From an uncultured Lachnospiraceae bacterium (lineage in GTDB: Bacteria > Bacillota > Clostridia > Lachnospirales > Lachnospiraceae), in assembly GCA_905233835.1 (NCBI GenBank), contig CAJOGB010000002.1, positions 1 to 40,304 of the forward strand: a DNA stretch of 40,304 nt. The letters run 5' to 3'. Within the stretch, counting starts at the first letter, position 1. Every line of letters begins with the position of its first letter. Both the position numbers and the translations under genes were made by a program. Below, piece after piece: positions 9,345 to 18,002 of this stretch. Below the pieces are notes generated by a model. It was not told where the DNA came from, did not search any database, and worked only from the letters and a program-made list of their open reading frames with translations.

Positions 9345-10406
9345 ATGATAGAGGTAAAGAACGTATCAAAAAGATATGGCAAGCATGTTGCGCTGGATAA
9401 TGTTTCTTTTACGGTAGAATCCGGAAGAATCTATGGATTGTTGGGTGAAAACGGCGCCGGTAAATCCACGACTATGAATATCATTACAGGATACTTGGCA
9501 CTTACATCCGGAGAGATCACTGTTGACGGATATGATATAGTTAAAAAAGCGAAAAAAGCGAAACAAAAAATCGGATATTTACCGGAATTACCGCCTTTAT
9601 ATCAGGATATGACAGTTGAGGAATACTTAAAATTTGTTTCCGAACTAAAGGGCATTCCACGTAAGGAACGTAAAAACGAAGTAAAGATAGCTCTTGAAAA
9701 ATCAAAGACCATGGATGTCAAAAAGAGATTAATCAAGAACTTATCCAAGGGATATAAACAAAGAGTCGGAATCGCACAGGCGATTTTGGGTTCACCGGAA
9801 ATTGTTATTTTGGACGAGCCTACGGTAGGATTGGATCCTATGCAGATTACGGAAATTCGTGATTTGATTCGTGAAATCGGAAAAGAACATACGGTTATTT
9901 TAAGTTCTCATATTCTTTCCGAAATCAGCGAAGTATGTGATCATGTATTTATGATTTCAAAGGGTCGATTGGTTTTGGATGAAGATATGGATAAGATTGA
10001 TTCTTTGGAAAAACGTTTTATCGAATTGGCTCAGACTACAGTAGAAGAAGATGATTCAGAAGAAGATTTGGAGAAATCCACAGAGGAATCTAAAGAGGAG
10101 TCAACAGAGGAATCTAAAGAGGAATCTAAAGAGGAATCTAAAGAGGAATCCAATGATAAATCTACAGAAGAGATTGTAGAAGAGACAAAAGAAGAAACTG
10201 CAAAAGAATCCGAAACAGAATCTATGGATGAAACATCCAATGAGTCTGAAAAAGATCCCAAAGGTCTTGAAATTATTTCTTTAGATGAAGAAGAAAAGGA
10301 AACTAAACCCGAAAAAGAGGACAAGATTTCCCGTCGTAAACAAGAAAGAAAAAAGAAGTTTAAAAATAAGAAAAACAAAAACAAGAATAAGGAGGAAGAA
10401 GAATAA
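9345..10406 (+). CDS. ABC transporter ATP-binding protein (GldA-like) with long charged C-terminal tail
   Basis: Walker A GLLGENGAGKST, signature LSKGYKQRVGIAQ, Walker B VILDEPTVGLDP; start chosen at MIEVKNVSKRYG after an AGGAGG RBS (9331-9336) rather than the ORF-track start 9321. Confidence 0.92.
   Translation: MIEVKNVSKRYGKHVALDNVSFTVESGRIYGLLGENGAGKSTTMNIITGYLALTSGEITVDGYDIVKKAKKAKQKIGYLPELPPLYQDMTVEEYLKFVSELKGIPRKERKNEVKIALEKSKTMDVKKRLIKNLSKGYKQRVGIAQAILGSPEIVILDEPTVGLDPMQITEIRDLIREIGKEHTVILSSHILSEISEVCDHVFMISKGRLVLDEDMDKIDSLEKRFIELAQTTVEEDDSEEDLEKSTEESKEESTEESKEESKEESKEESNDKSTEEIVEETKEETAKESETESMDETSNESEKDPKGLEIISLDEEEKETKPEKEDKISRRKQERKKKFKNKKNKNKNKEEEE
10083..10151 (+). repeat. In-frame 12-bp tandem repeat (GAGGAATCTAAA units) in ABC ATPase tail
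   Basis: Units at 10083, 10095 (variant), 10107, 10119, 10131 and a partial unit at 10143, encoding EESKEESTEESKEESKEESKEES. Confidence 0.92.
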
Positions 10407-12538
10407 TGCTTGCGATTTTTAAAAGAGATTTTAAATCCTTATTTCATAGTGTCATTGGCTTCTTATTTGTCGGATTATTGCTTGCCGTATTTGGCTTAAA
10501 TTTTACTGTTTATAACCTTCAGGGGGCATCAACACTTATATCGTCCTCTTTGGTTGGTATTGTTTTGGTTACCGTATTTGCAACTCCGCTTTTAACCATG
10601 CGTTCATTGTCTGAAGAACGAAAGTTTAAAACGGATCAGCTTTTACTTACTTCACCGGTATCCGTATTTCAGATTGTATTCGGAAAGTTTTTGGCCTTGG
10701 CTGCAATCTTTTCCATTGTTGTGGGCATCATTTGCTTAACACCTATTCTTATGTCTTTTTACGGAGAGGTGGATTTTGTTCAAAATTATATCGCGATTTT
10801 GGGATTCTGGTTATATGGATTGGTATGTATTTCTGTGGGCATGTTTGTCTCCAGTTTCTTTGAAAGCCAGATTTTAGCCGCTATCGTAAGTTTTGTGGCC
10901 CTCTTTTTAGGCTATATGATGAATTCTTTTTCCAATGCATTGAATGCACACGGAATTCTTCAACAGGTTTTAAAGAGTTATGATTTTGTGACTCCGTTAT
11001 TTAACTTTATTACCGGAAAATTCTTGGTTAGCGATGTGATTTATGATGTCAGCGTAATTGCGCTTATGATCTTTTTAATCTGTCGTGTGGTTTTAAAGAG
11101 AAGATGGACGGTTAGTTCCAGAAAAGTTTCCAGAAACTTTTTGTCATTTTCCACACTTGCACTGGGAATTCTTATTTGTATCGGTGTAAATATTTTAGGT
11201 ACCTATATTCCTAAGAAGTATGCAAGTTTTGATTTGACTACACAAAAACTCTATACCTTTTCAAAAGAAGCATCCGATTTCGCAAAGAACGTGGATTCTG
11301 AAATTTCCATTTATGTATGTGGAAAAGAAGCGGAAATCAAAACCTTGGAAAAAACCACTTTAACAAGTTTTGATGAAGCCTCCGAAAAGATTACGGTGGA
11401 ATACATCGATATCTCCGCAAATCCGAAATACTTCAGTTCTTATTCCGAAGAAGAATTGGATATCGGAAGCTTGGTGGTTGTATACGGTGATAAATATAGA
11501 GTGATTGAAGAACAAGACTTGTATTTAAAAGACTCTGATAACATTTATGTATATAACGTGATCGGATATGATGGAGAAGGCCAGATTGCCAGCGCCATCA
11601 GCTATGTAACTCAGGATCACTTTACCACAGTTTATACATTGGAAGGTCATGATGAGGTAAAACTGGATACACAGTTTACCAATATTATCAAAAAAGCAAA
11701 TTGGGAATTAAAGAGTTTGAATTTGCTTGGTGAAAAGAAAGTACCTTCCGATTGCGAAGTATTGATTATCAATGCTCCTCAGACCGATTTTTCAAAGGAC
11801 GATGTGGAAAAGGTTCTTGCTTATATTAAAGACGGCGGAGATTTGATTCTTACCTATGATTGTTTGTGTAACAATGATTTAAAGAATTACAAATCATTAC
11901 TTAATGATTATGGAATCAGCGTGAAAAAAGGAATGGTATTTGATAACGATGCATCTCGTTATTATACCTATCCCAATGTGCTTCTTCCGAACGTGGAATA
12001 CTCCGATGCTGCCGAAGATTTTAACGGTAGCTTAAAAGTAGTGGCTCCTTATTGCTGTGCATTTGATATGCCGATTTTTAGCGAAGAGCATCCGGTTTCT
12101 ACATTGCTTACTACATCTTACAATGCTACCTTGGATGAAAAGGTAACTGCCGAAAACATTCAGGATAAGATGGAAAAAGCTTTGGATAAGGCTGAAAACG
12201 AAGAATCGAAAGATAACGGTATGTTTTATACCGTGGCATTAAGCTTCAAAGGTGAAAAGGACGGAAAAGTAATTGTTTACGGAAGCCCTTATATCTTTAC
12301 CAATCAGTTTAACGAATTGGTATCCGGAAGAAATGCCGAACTTCTTTTAAAGAATTTACAGTATTTGATTACCGAAGAAGCGGGCGCAAATGAGAGTGTT
12401 GTGATTCCTGCAAAGAGTTTGGAACAGGGATTTTTGACTGTGCCCCAGATGATCTTTGGACTTTTGCTTGGTATTGTAGCTCCGGTATTACTCATTCTCT
12501 TCGGAATTGTCTTCTGGGCTGTTCGTAGGAGAAGATAA
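10406..12538 (+). CDS. Fused ABC-2 permease / GldG-like periplasmic substrate-binding protein
   Basis: N-terminal multi-TM permease (FKRDFKSLFHSVIGFLFVGLLLAVFG...SEERKFKTDQLLLTSPVS...) continuing into a GldG/ABC-type_uncharacterised domain (YTLEGHDEV..., DGGDLILTYD) and a C-terminal TM helix; starts at the stop of the ATPase gene. Confidence 0.85.
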   Translation: MLAIFKRDFKSLFHSVIGFLFVGLLLAVFGLNFTVYNLQGASTLISSSLVGIVLVTVFATPLLTMRSLSEERKFKTDQLLLTSPVSVFQIVFGKFLALAAIFSIVVGIICLTPILMSFYGEVDFVQNYIAILGFWLYGLVCISVGMFVSSFFESQILAAIVSFVALFLGYMMNSFSNALNAHGILQQVLKSYDFVTPLFNFITGKFLVSDVIYDVSVIALMIFLICRVVLKRRWTVSSRKVSRNFLSFSTLALGILICIGVNILGTYIPKKYASFDLTTQKLYTFSKEASDFAKNVDSEISIYVCGKEAEIKTLEKTTLTSFDEASEKITVEYIDISANPKYFSSYSEEELDIGSLVVVYGDKYRVIEEQDLYLKDSDNIYVYNVIGYDGEGQIASAISYVTQDHFTTVYTLEGHDEVKLDTQFTNIIKKANWELKSLNLLGEKKVPSDCEVLIINAPQTDFSKDDVEKVLAYIKDGGDLILTYDCLCNNDLKNYKSLLNDYGISVKKGMVFDNDASRYYTYPNVLLPNVEYSDAAEDFNGSLKVVAPYCCAFDMPIFSEEHPVSTLLTTSYNATLDEKVTAENIQDKMEKALDKAENEESKDNGMFYTVALSFKGEKDGKVIVYGSPYIFTNQFNELVSGRNAELLLKNLQYLITEEAGANESVVIPAKSLEQGFLTVPQMIFGLLLGIVAPVLLILFGIVFWAVRRRR

Positions 12539-12718
12539 ACGTACAAATATTCCGATGACCCAGATTAAGGTTGGAATGATGACGGTAGATGCCAATGCGG
12601 CACCGAGCATTTGAAAACTTCTGGGGTCATCTACAATAGCAAGTACAAAGGTAAGTACATATAGACCAACAAGTAATAGGATGCCGATGATGGCGAGAAT
12701 GGATTTTACTTTTTTCAT
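12488..12718 (-). CDS. Small hypothetical two-TM membrane protein
   Basis: 76 aa, [31 protein letters not shown]...[17 protein letters not shown], with an upstream minus-strand GGAAAGGAAA RBS-like sequence. Its 3' end overlaps the 3' end of the plus-strand permease gene. Confidence 0.65.
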   Translation of the reverse strand: MKKVKSILAIIGILLLVGLYVLTFVLAIVDDPRSFQMLGAALASTVIIPTLIWVIGIFVRLSSPTNSPEDNSEENE

Positions 12719-12778
12719 AATCTGTTTCCTTTCCTAAAAACAGGCGTATTTTTCATGATTTCTTGTGAAAGTTATTCA

Positions 12779-12807
12779 TTGAATCTTACTATGTATTTTG
12801 CTATACT
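12779..12807 (+). promoter_or_regulatory. Sigma-A type promoter for SEC-C gene
   Basis: TTGAAT, 17 bp spacer, TATACT. Confidence 0.7.
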
Positions 12808-12847
12808 TTACAATGATTTTCAAATTAATTTTTTAGAGGTTTTATTT

Positions 12848-13357
12848 ATGGCATTATTGGAAGAATGGACAAAAGTCGCTTATAACGATAAACAGGACAG
12901 AGCGACAATTCAAAGATTTTGGAATGACTACTTTTTAAAGGAAAAAAGTGTTTATGAAGTCCTTTTGGAAACACCTGATAAAGAAGTAAAGGGTACTGTA
13001 TCCGAATTGGCTGAAAAGTTTGGTATTACCGTTATGGAAATGACCGGATTTTTGGATGGAATCAATGATTCTTTAGTGAAACCGAATCCGATTGATACCA
13101 TGGAAGAGGATACAAAAGTATCTTTAAAATTCGATACCGAACGACTTTACAAGAACATGGTTGCAGCCGGTGCCGACTGGTTATATGAATTACCTCAGTG
13201 GGATGCGATTTACGATAAAGAAAAGCAGCATGAGCTTTATTTGGAAGAAAAGAAGTCTCACACTATTCGTGTAGGCAAAAAGGTTGGCCGTAATGATCCC
13301 TGTCCTTGCGGAAGCGGAAAGAAATATAAATTCTGCTGCGGAAAAAAGGGTGCATAA
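12848..13357 (+). CDS. SEC-C metal-binding domain protein
   Basis: C-terminus [22 protein letters not shown] is a SEC-C zinc motif; start set at [15 protein letters not shown] because the upstream ORF extension covers the promoter. Confidence 0.87.
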   Translation: MALLEEWTKVAYNDKQDRATIQRFWNDYFLKEKSVYEVLLETPDKEVKGTVSELAEKFGITVMEMTGFLDGINDSLVKPNPIDTMEEDTKVSLKFDTERLYKNMVAAGADWLYELPQWDAIYDKEKQHELYLEEKKSHTIRVGKKVGRNDPCPCGSGKKYKFCCGKKGA

Positions 13358-13370
13358 AGCTAGATTTTTC

Positions 13371-13410
13371 GTCCTTTGCACTCAATAATTAAAGTGCAAA
13401 GGACTTTTTT
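13371..13410 (+). terminator. Rho-independent terminator between SEC-C gene and thrS
   Basis: GTCCTTTGCACT-caataattaa-AGTGCAAAGGAC followed by TTTTTT. Confidence 0.92.
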
Positions 13411-13434
13411 ATAAGATGATTTTGGAGGAATAAC

Positions 13435-15486
13435 ATGAAGATTACATTAAAGGATGGATCTGTAAAAGAATACAGTGAGTCAAAAAGAATCATTGATATT
13501 GCCTTTGATATCAGTGAAGGATTGGCACGCGCTTGCTGTGCGGCAAAATTAAACGGAGAGGTTGTGGATTTACGTACAGAGGTTACCGAGGACGCAGCTT
13601 TAGAACTTTTAACTGCTACGGATGAAGAAGGACTTCGTGTGCTTCGCCATACCACATCCCATGTTTTGGCTCAGGCTGTTAAGAATTTATATCCGGAAGC
13701 GAAGCTTGCAATCGGACCGGCAATTGATGAAGGATTTTATTATGACTTTGATGTAGCTTCATTCTCTCGTGAAGATTTAGATGCGATTGAAGCTGAAATG
13801 AAAAAAATCATCAAGGCCGGCGCAGAACTGAAATATTTTGAACTTCCAAGAGCAGAAGCAATTGAACTTATGGAAAAGAGAAATGAGCCATATAAGGTTG
13901 AGCTGATTCAAGATCTTCCGGAAGATGCCACCATTTCTTTCTATGAGCAGGGTGACGGATTTGTGGATCTTTGCGCAGGCCCGCATATTATGAAGATTTC
14001 AAAGAGCACCATTAAGGCATTTAAACTTATTTCTTCTTCCGGTGCATACTGGAGAGGCGATGAGCACAAGCCAATGCTTACCCGCATTTACGGTACTGCA
14101 TTTAATACAAAAGAAGAATTAAATACATACCTTGAGGAATTGGCGGACAGAAAGAACCGCGATCATAATAAGCTTGGTCGTGATATGGATATCTTTACTA
14201 CCGTTGATGTGATCGGTCAGGGACTTCCGCTTTTTATGCCGAAGGGTACGAAGATGATTCAGAAACTTCAGCGTTGGATTGAGGACTTGGAGGATTATGA
14301 GTGGGGATATGTACGTACACGTACGCCACTTATGGCAAAGTCTACACTTTATAAGATTTCCGATCACTGGTATCACTACAAAGACGGAATGTTTGTTATG
14401 AACGATATTCCGCTTTCCGATGAAGAAGCAATTCGTCAGGGCGGAAGAATTGTAAACGGTATTGAAGATTTATCTTCTTTGGAACAGGATGAGGATGCAA
14501 ACTCCTATGCACTCCGTCCGATGACCTGTCCATTCCAATACTTTGTATATAAAGCACGTCAGAAGAGTTATCGTGATCTCCCGTATCGTATGGGTGAAAC
14601 ATCCACTCTTTTCAGAAACGAAGATTCCGGAGAAATGCACGGTCTTACCCGTGTGCGTCAGTTTACGATTTCCGAGGGACATCTGGTATGTACTCCGGAA
14701 CAGATTGACGAAGAGTTTAAAAACTGTGTACGTTTGGCAAAGTATTGCTTAACCACTTTAGGATTGGAAAATGATGTGACCTATCGTATGTCAAAGTGGG
14801 ATCCGGAAAATCCGGATAAGTATTTGGGAACCGCAGAGGATTGGAACCGTGTGGAAGGCGCAATGCGTACGATCCTTGATGAAATCGGTTTGGATTATGC
14901 AGAAGAAGCAGGAGAAGCTGCATTCTACGGACCGAAGCTTGATATTCAGGCAAAGAATGTTTACGGTAAAGAAGATACCATGATTACCATTCAGTTGGAT
15001 ATGTTCTTGGCGGAACGTTATGATATGTACTATATCGATAAAGATGGTGAAAAGAAACGTCCTTATATTATCCACAGAACATCCATGGGATGCTATGAAC
15101 GTACTCTTGCATGGTTAATTGAAAAATATGCAGGTAAGTTCCCAACCTGGCTTTGTGCAGAACAGGTTCGAATCTTACCGATTTCCGAAAAGTATTTCGA
15201 TTATGCGGATGAAGTATTTAAGGAACTTCGCAAGAACGGAGTGGACGTTACTGTTGATAAACGTTCCGAAAAAATCGGATTTAAGATTCGAGAGGCCCGT
15301 ATGGATAAACTTCCTTATATGTTGGTTGTGGGAGCTCAGGAAGAAGAGGATAAGACTGTTTCTGTTCGCTCCAGATTTGAGGGTGATGAAGGAGTGAAGC
15401 CTCTTTTAGAATTTGTATCTGCCATTTGTGAAGAAATCCGTACAAAGGAAATTCGTAAAGAGAATCCGGAAGCAAAGAATCAATAA
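13435..15486 (+). CDS. thrS: Threonyl-tRNA synthetase
   Basis: TGS domain start (MKITLKDGSVKEY), HTTSHVLAQAVK, DEGFYYDFD, RPMTCPFQYFVYK, MHGLTRVRQFTISEGH, IIHRTSMGCYERTLAWLIE. Confidence 0.97.
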   Translation: MKITLKDGSVKEYSESKRIIDIAFDISEGLARACCAAKLNGEVVDLRTEVTEDAALELLTATDEEGLRVLRHTTSHVLAQAVKNLYPEAKLAIGPAIDEGFYYDFDVASFSREDLDAIEAEMKKIIKAGAELKYFELPRAEAIELMEKRNEPYKVELIQDLPEDATISFYEQGDGFVDLCAGPHIMKISKSTIKAFKLISSSGAYWRGDEHKPMLTRIYGTAFNTKEELNTYLEELADRKNRDHNKLGRDMDIFTTVDVIGQGLPLFMPKGTKMIQKLQRWIEDLEDYEWGYVRTRTPLMAKSTLYKISDHWYHYKDGMFVMNDIPLSDEEAIRQGGRIVNGIEDLSSLEQDEDANSYALRPMTCPFQYFVYKARQKSYRDLPYRMGETSTLFRNEDSGEMHGLTRVRQFTISEGHLVCTPEQIDEEFKNCVRLAKYCLTTLGLENDVTYRMSKWDPENPDKYLGTAEDWNRVEGAMRTILDEIGLDYAEEAGEAAFYGPKLDIQAKNVYGKEDTMITIQLDMFLAERYDMYYIDKDGEKKRPYIIHRTSMGCYERTLAWLIEKYAGKFPTWLCAEQVRILPISEKYFDYADEVFKELRKNGVDVTVDKRSEKIGFKIREARMDKLPYMLVVGAQEEEDKTVSVRSRFEGDEGVKPLLEFVSAICEEIRTKEIRKENPEAKNQ

Positions 15487-15500
15487 ACAGGAAATTATTT

Positions 15501-16610
15501 ATGAATAAGTATGTAAAGATCCTTTCTCTTATCCTTGCATCCTGCGTTTTGTTTTGCGGTTGTAAGGATAAGAAGGAAGTTGTTGAGGAACCGACGGATA
15601 CGGTTTCCGAATTAAATTACAAGGAACTTTCCAAGAAACAATTGGAAGTTTTGGCCCTTGAAAATGATGGGGAGGCCGCATTTTATTTGGGTCAAATTTA
15701 CGATTACGGTTTGGAAGAAGAGTCAAAGAATGCTTCCGAGGCTTTTCGATGGTATCAGGTTTCTTCCGATGCCGGTTTTCCTTACGGCTCTTTATATCTC
15801 GGTTATTGTTATTTAAACGGAGCCGGAGTTGAAAAAAACACAGAAACTGCCGGTGAATTGTTTCAAAATGCGCTTGATAATGACGTAAAGGAAGGTCTTG
15901 TGGGACTTGCCAGATGCATTATTTTGAACAATGATGAAGAAAGATTTTCGGAAGCCAGAGAATACATTGAAGAAGCTTATAACTTAAACCTTTTGGACGG
16001 TTTCTATTATATGGGATATGTCCATGAAAAAGGAATCGATACGGAGGTAAATGTTGAAAAAGCCGTAGAGTGTTATGAAAAAGCTGCTTCTTATGAATCC
16101 GATGATGTGGGAGATCAATTTGCGATAAATTCCGCTAATACGAGACTTGGATATTTGTATGCAAACGGTCTTTTGGGAGAAGTGGACGGTAAAACAGCAC
16201 TTTCATATTTAAAAAAAGCAGCCGACAACGGATTTTTGGAAGCAAAATACTATATCGGTATTATGTACTTAAGCGGAATCGGAATCGATAAAAATCCAGA
16301 GAAAGCTTTATCTTATTTTGAAGAAGCGGCGGAAGAGGATTACGCTCCCGCATTAAGTCAGATAGCTTATATTTATTTTAACGGAAACGGTGTGGAGCCG
16401 GATTATGAGCAAGCCGTTTATTATGAAAAGTTGGCTGCCGCGCAAGGATATGCCCCGTCTCAAATCAATTTGGGCTATTTGTATGAAAACGGATTCGGTG
16501 TGGAAAAGAATTTAGAAACCGCACTTGCTTATTATAAACTTGCTGCAGAATCTGATTTTGAGGGAGCAAATGAGGCGATTACCCGAGTGGAAAGCCTGTT
16601 ATCGAAATAA
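15501..16610 (+). CDS. Sel1-repeat lipoprotein
   Basis: Signal peptide plus lipobox-like LFCGC; multiple approx. 36-aa Sel1/TPR-like units (e.g. ALSYFEEAAEEDYAPALSQIAYIYFNGNGVEPDYEQAVYYEKLAAAQGYAPSQINLGYLYENGFGVEKN). Confidence 0.9.
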   Translation: MNKYVKILSLILASCVLFCGCKDKKEVVEEPTDTVSELNYKELSKKQLEVLALENDGEAAFYLGQIYDYGLEEESKNASEAFRWYQVSSDAGFPYGSLYLGYCYLNGAGVEKNTETAGELFQNALDNDVKEGLVGLARCIILNNDEERFSEAREYIEEAYNLNLLDGFYYMGYVHEKGIDTEVNVEKAVECYEKAASYESDDVGDQFAINSANTRLGYLYANGLLGEVDGKTALSYLKKAADNGFLEAKYYIGIMYLSGIGIDKNPEKALSYFEEAAEEDYAPALSQIAYIYFNGNGVEPDYEQAVYYEKLAAAQGYAPSQINLGYLYENGFGVEKNLETALAYYKLAAESDFEGANEAITRVESLLSK

Positions 16611-16629
16611 TCTGTTTTAGAGAAGTGAT

Positions 16630-18000
16630 ATGAAAAAAAAGATATTGATTTTTTCGGTAATTCTGTTGATGTTATCTTTTACTGCATGCCAATCAAAAAC
16701 CAAAGCATCAAATCAGAATTCCGGTGTTATATCGGAAAACAACCGAAATGTCGAACAGTTAAATGAAGCGATTGAAGTCATATTAAATGATGCTACCGCC
16801 GATTTTATCGGGAATTATCCGATTTCCGATGATTTCTTTTATTGGGTGGCTTCGAATTACGGTGACGATGTAATTTTCGAAATCGTAAAAGCCGGGGATG
16901 TATCCGATCCGGAAATATGGTTTGCAAAAACAAATAACAGTATTCATGTTTTGTGGTACGAGTATTGTAAATCCACAGGAATCGGAGCCTATGATTATTC
17001 CCATATTCATGAAATCGAAACCGATCAGTCTTATGTTACTTTTGATTTTTCCGGTGACGTGAATTTGGCGGAAGGTGCAGCCACCACACTTTTCATGGAT
17101 GAACAACCAAACGGTATATCAGATTGTTTTTCCGATGATTTAAAAAGAGAAATGGAAAATGCGGATGTTTTGGTTTTGAACAATGAGTTTACCTATACCG
17201 ATAGAGGAGAACCCATTCCGAACAAAGCTTTTACCTTTCGAACTTCGCCGAGCAGAGTTTCTTCCATGCAACAGTTGGGCTGCGATTTGGTGACTCTTGC
17301 AAATAACCATGTATGGGACTACGGTGAGATTGGATTACAGGATACCTTAGATACTTTAAATAATGTGGGACTTCCTTATGTGGGAGCGGGTAAGAATCTT
17401 ACCGAAGCGTGCCGTGCCCAGTATTACATTGCAAACGGCAGAAAAATCGCCATTGTTAACGCGACACAGATTGAACGTTCCTATTCCTATACACGACAAG
17501 CGACGGATGATACAGCCGGAGTATTAAAAACGTTAGATCCGGCATTGTTTTGCCAAGTGATATCCGATGCCGATAAACATTCGGATTTTGTGATTGCCTG
17601 TGTCCATTGGGGAACGGAAGGCGATAAATCCTACGGGAAAGATCAGGTGCTTTTGGCAAATGCTTTTGTGGAATCCGGAGCGGATGCAATCATCGGTGGT
17701 CACACCCATTGTTTACAGGCAGTGGAGTTTATCGGTGATGTGCCGGTATACTATTCCCTTGGTAATTATTGGTTTGCTACGACTGCAAATATGCCTGCGG
17801 ATTATGATACCGGTTTGGCACATATTGAAATATACAGAAATTTAACCGTTACGTGTAAATTTATTCCTTGTATGTTTTCGAAAGCGAAGACTTCTATGGT
17901 GTCGGAGGAACACGGAGCACGAATTTTTGCGGAACTCAATGCACTTTCTCAAAGTGTTCGTATATCAAATGATGGAATTCTAATGAAAAAAGGAGAATGA
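16630..18000 (+). CDS. CapA/PGA-synthesis-like metallophosphoesterase-fold lipoprotein
   Basis: Lipobox SFTAC; FSGDVNLAEG, LVTLANNHVWDYGEIGLQDTLD, FVIACVHWGTEGD, ADAIIGGHTHCLQ, YSLGNYWF. Confidence 0.88.
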   Translation: MKKKILIFSVILLMLSFTACQSKTKASNQNSGVISENNRNVEQLNEAIEVILNDATADFIGNYPISDDFFYWVASNYGDDVIFEIVKAGDVSDPEIWFAKTNNSIHVLWYEYCKSTGIGAYDYSHIHEIETDQSYVTFDFSGDVNLAEGAATTLFMDEQPNGISDCFSDDLKREMENADVLVLNNEFTYTDRGEPIPNKAFTFRTSPSRVSSMQQLGCDLVTLANNHVWDYGEIGLQDTLDTLNNVGLPYVGAGKNLTEACRAQYYIANGRKIAIVNATQIERSYSYTRQATDDTAGVLKTLDPALFCQVISDADKHSDFVIACVHWGTEGDKSYGKDQVLLANAFVESGADAIIGGHTHCLQAVEFIGDVPVYYSLGNYWFATTANMPADYDTGLAHIEIYRNLTVTCKFIPCMFSKAKTSMVSEEHGARIFAELNALSQSVRISNDGILMKKGE

Positions 18001-18002
18001 AA

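Noticed and set aside
10083-10151. Phase-variation switch
   Set aside because: The 12-bp unit is a multiple of three, so copy-number change cannot cause frameshift on/off switching.
10031-10384. 117-aa minus-strand Ser-rich ORF opposite the ABC ATPase tail
   Set aside because: Serine-rich composition is the simple reverse complement of the GAGGAATCTAAA repeat, not an independent protein.
13358-13434. Possible T-box leader before thrS
   Set aside because: Only a terminator hairpin and about 24 nt precede the start codon; no room for the stem I/antiterminator and no AGGGTGGNACCGCG-type T-box sequence. trpS and gltX upstream regions also lack it.
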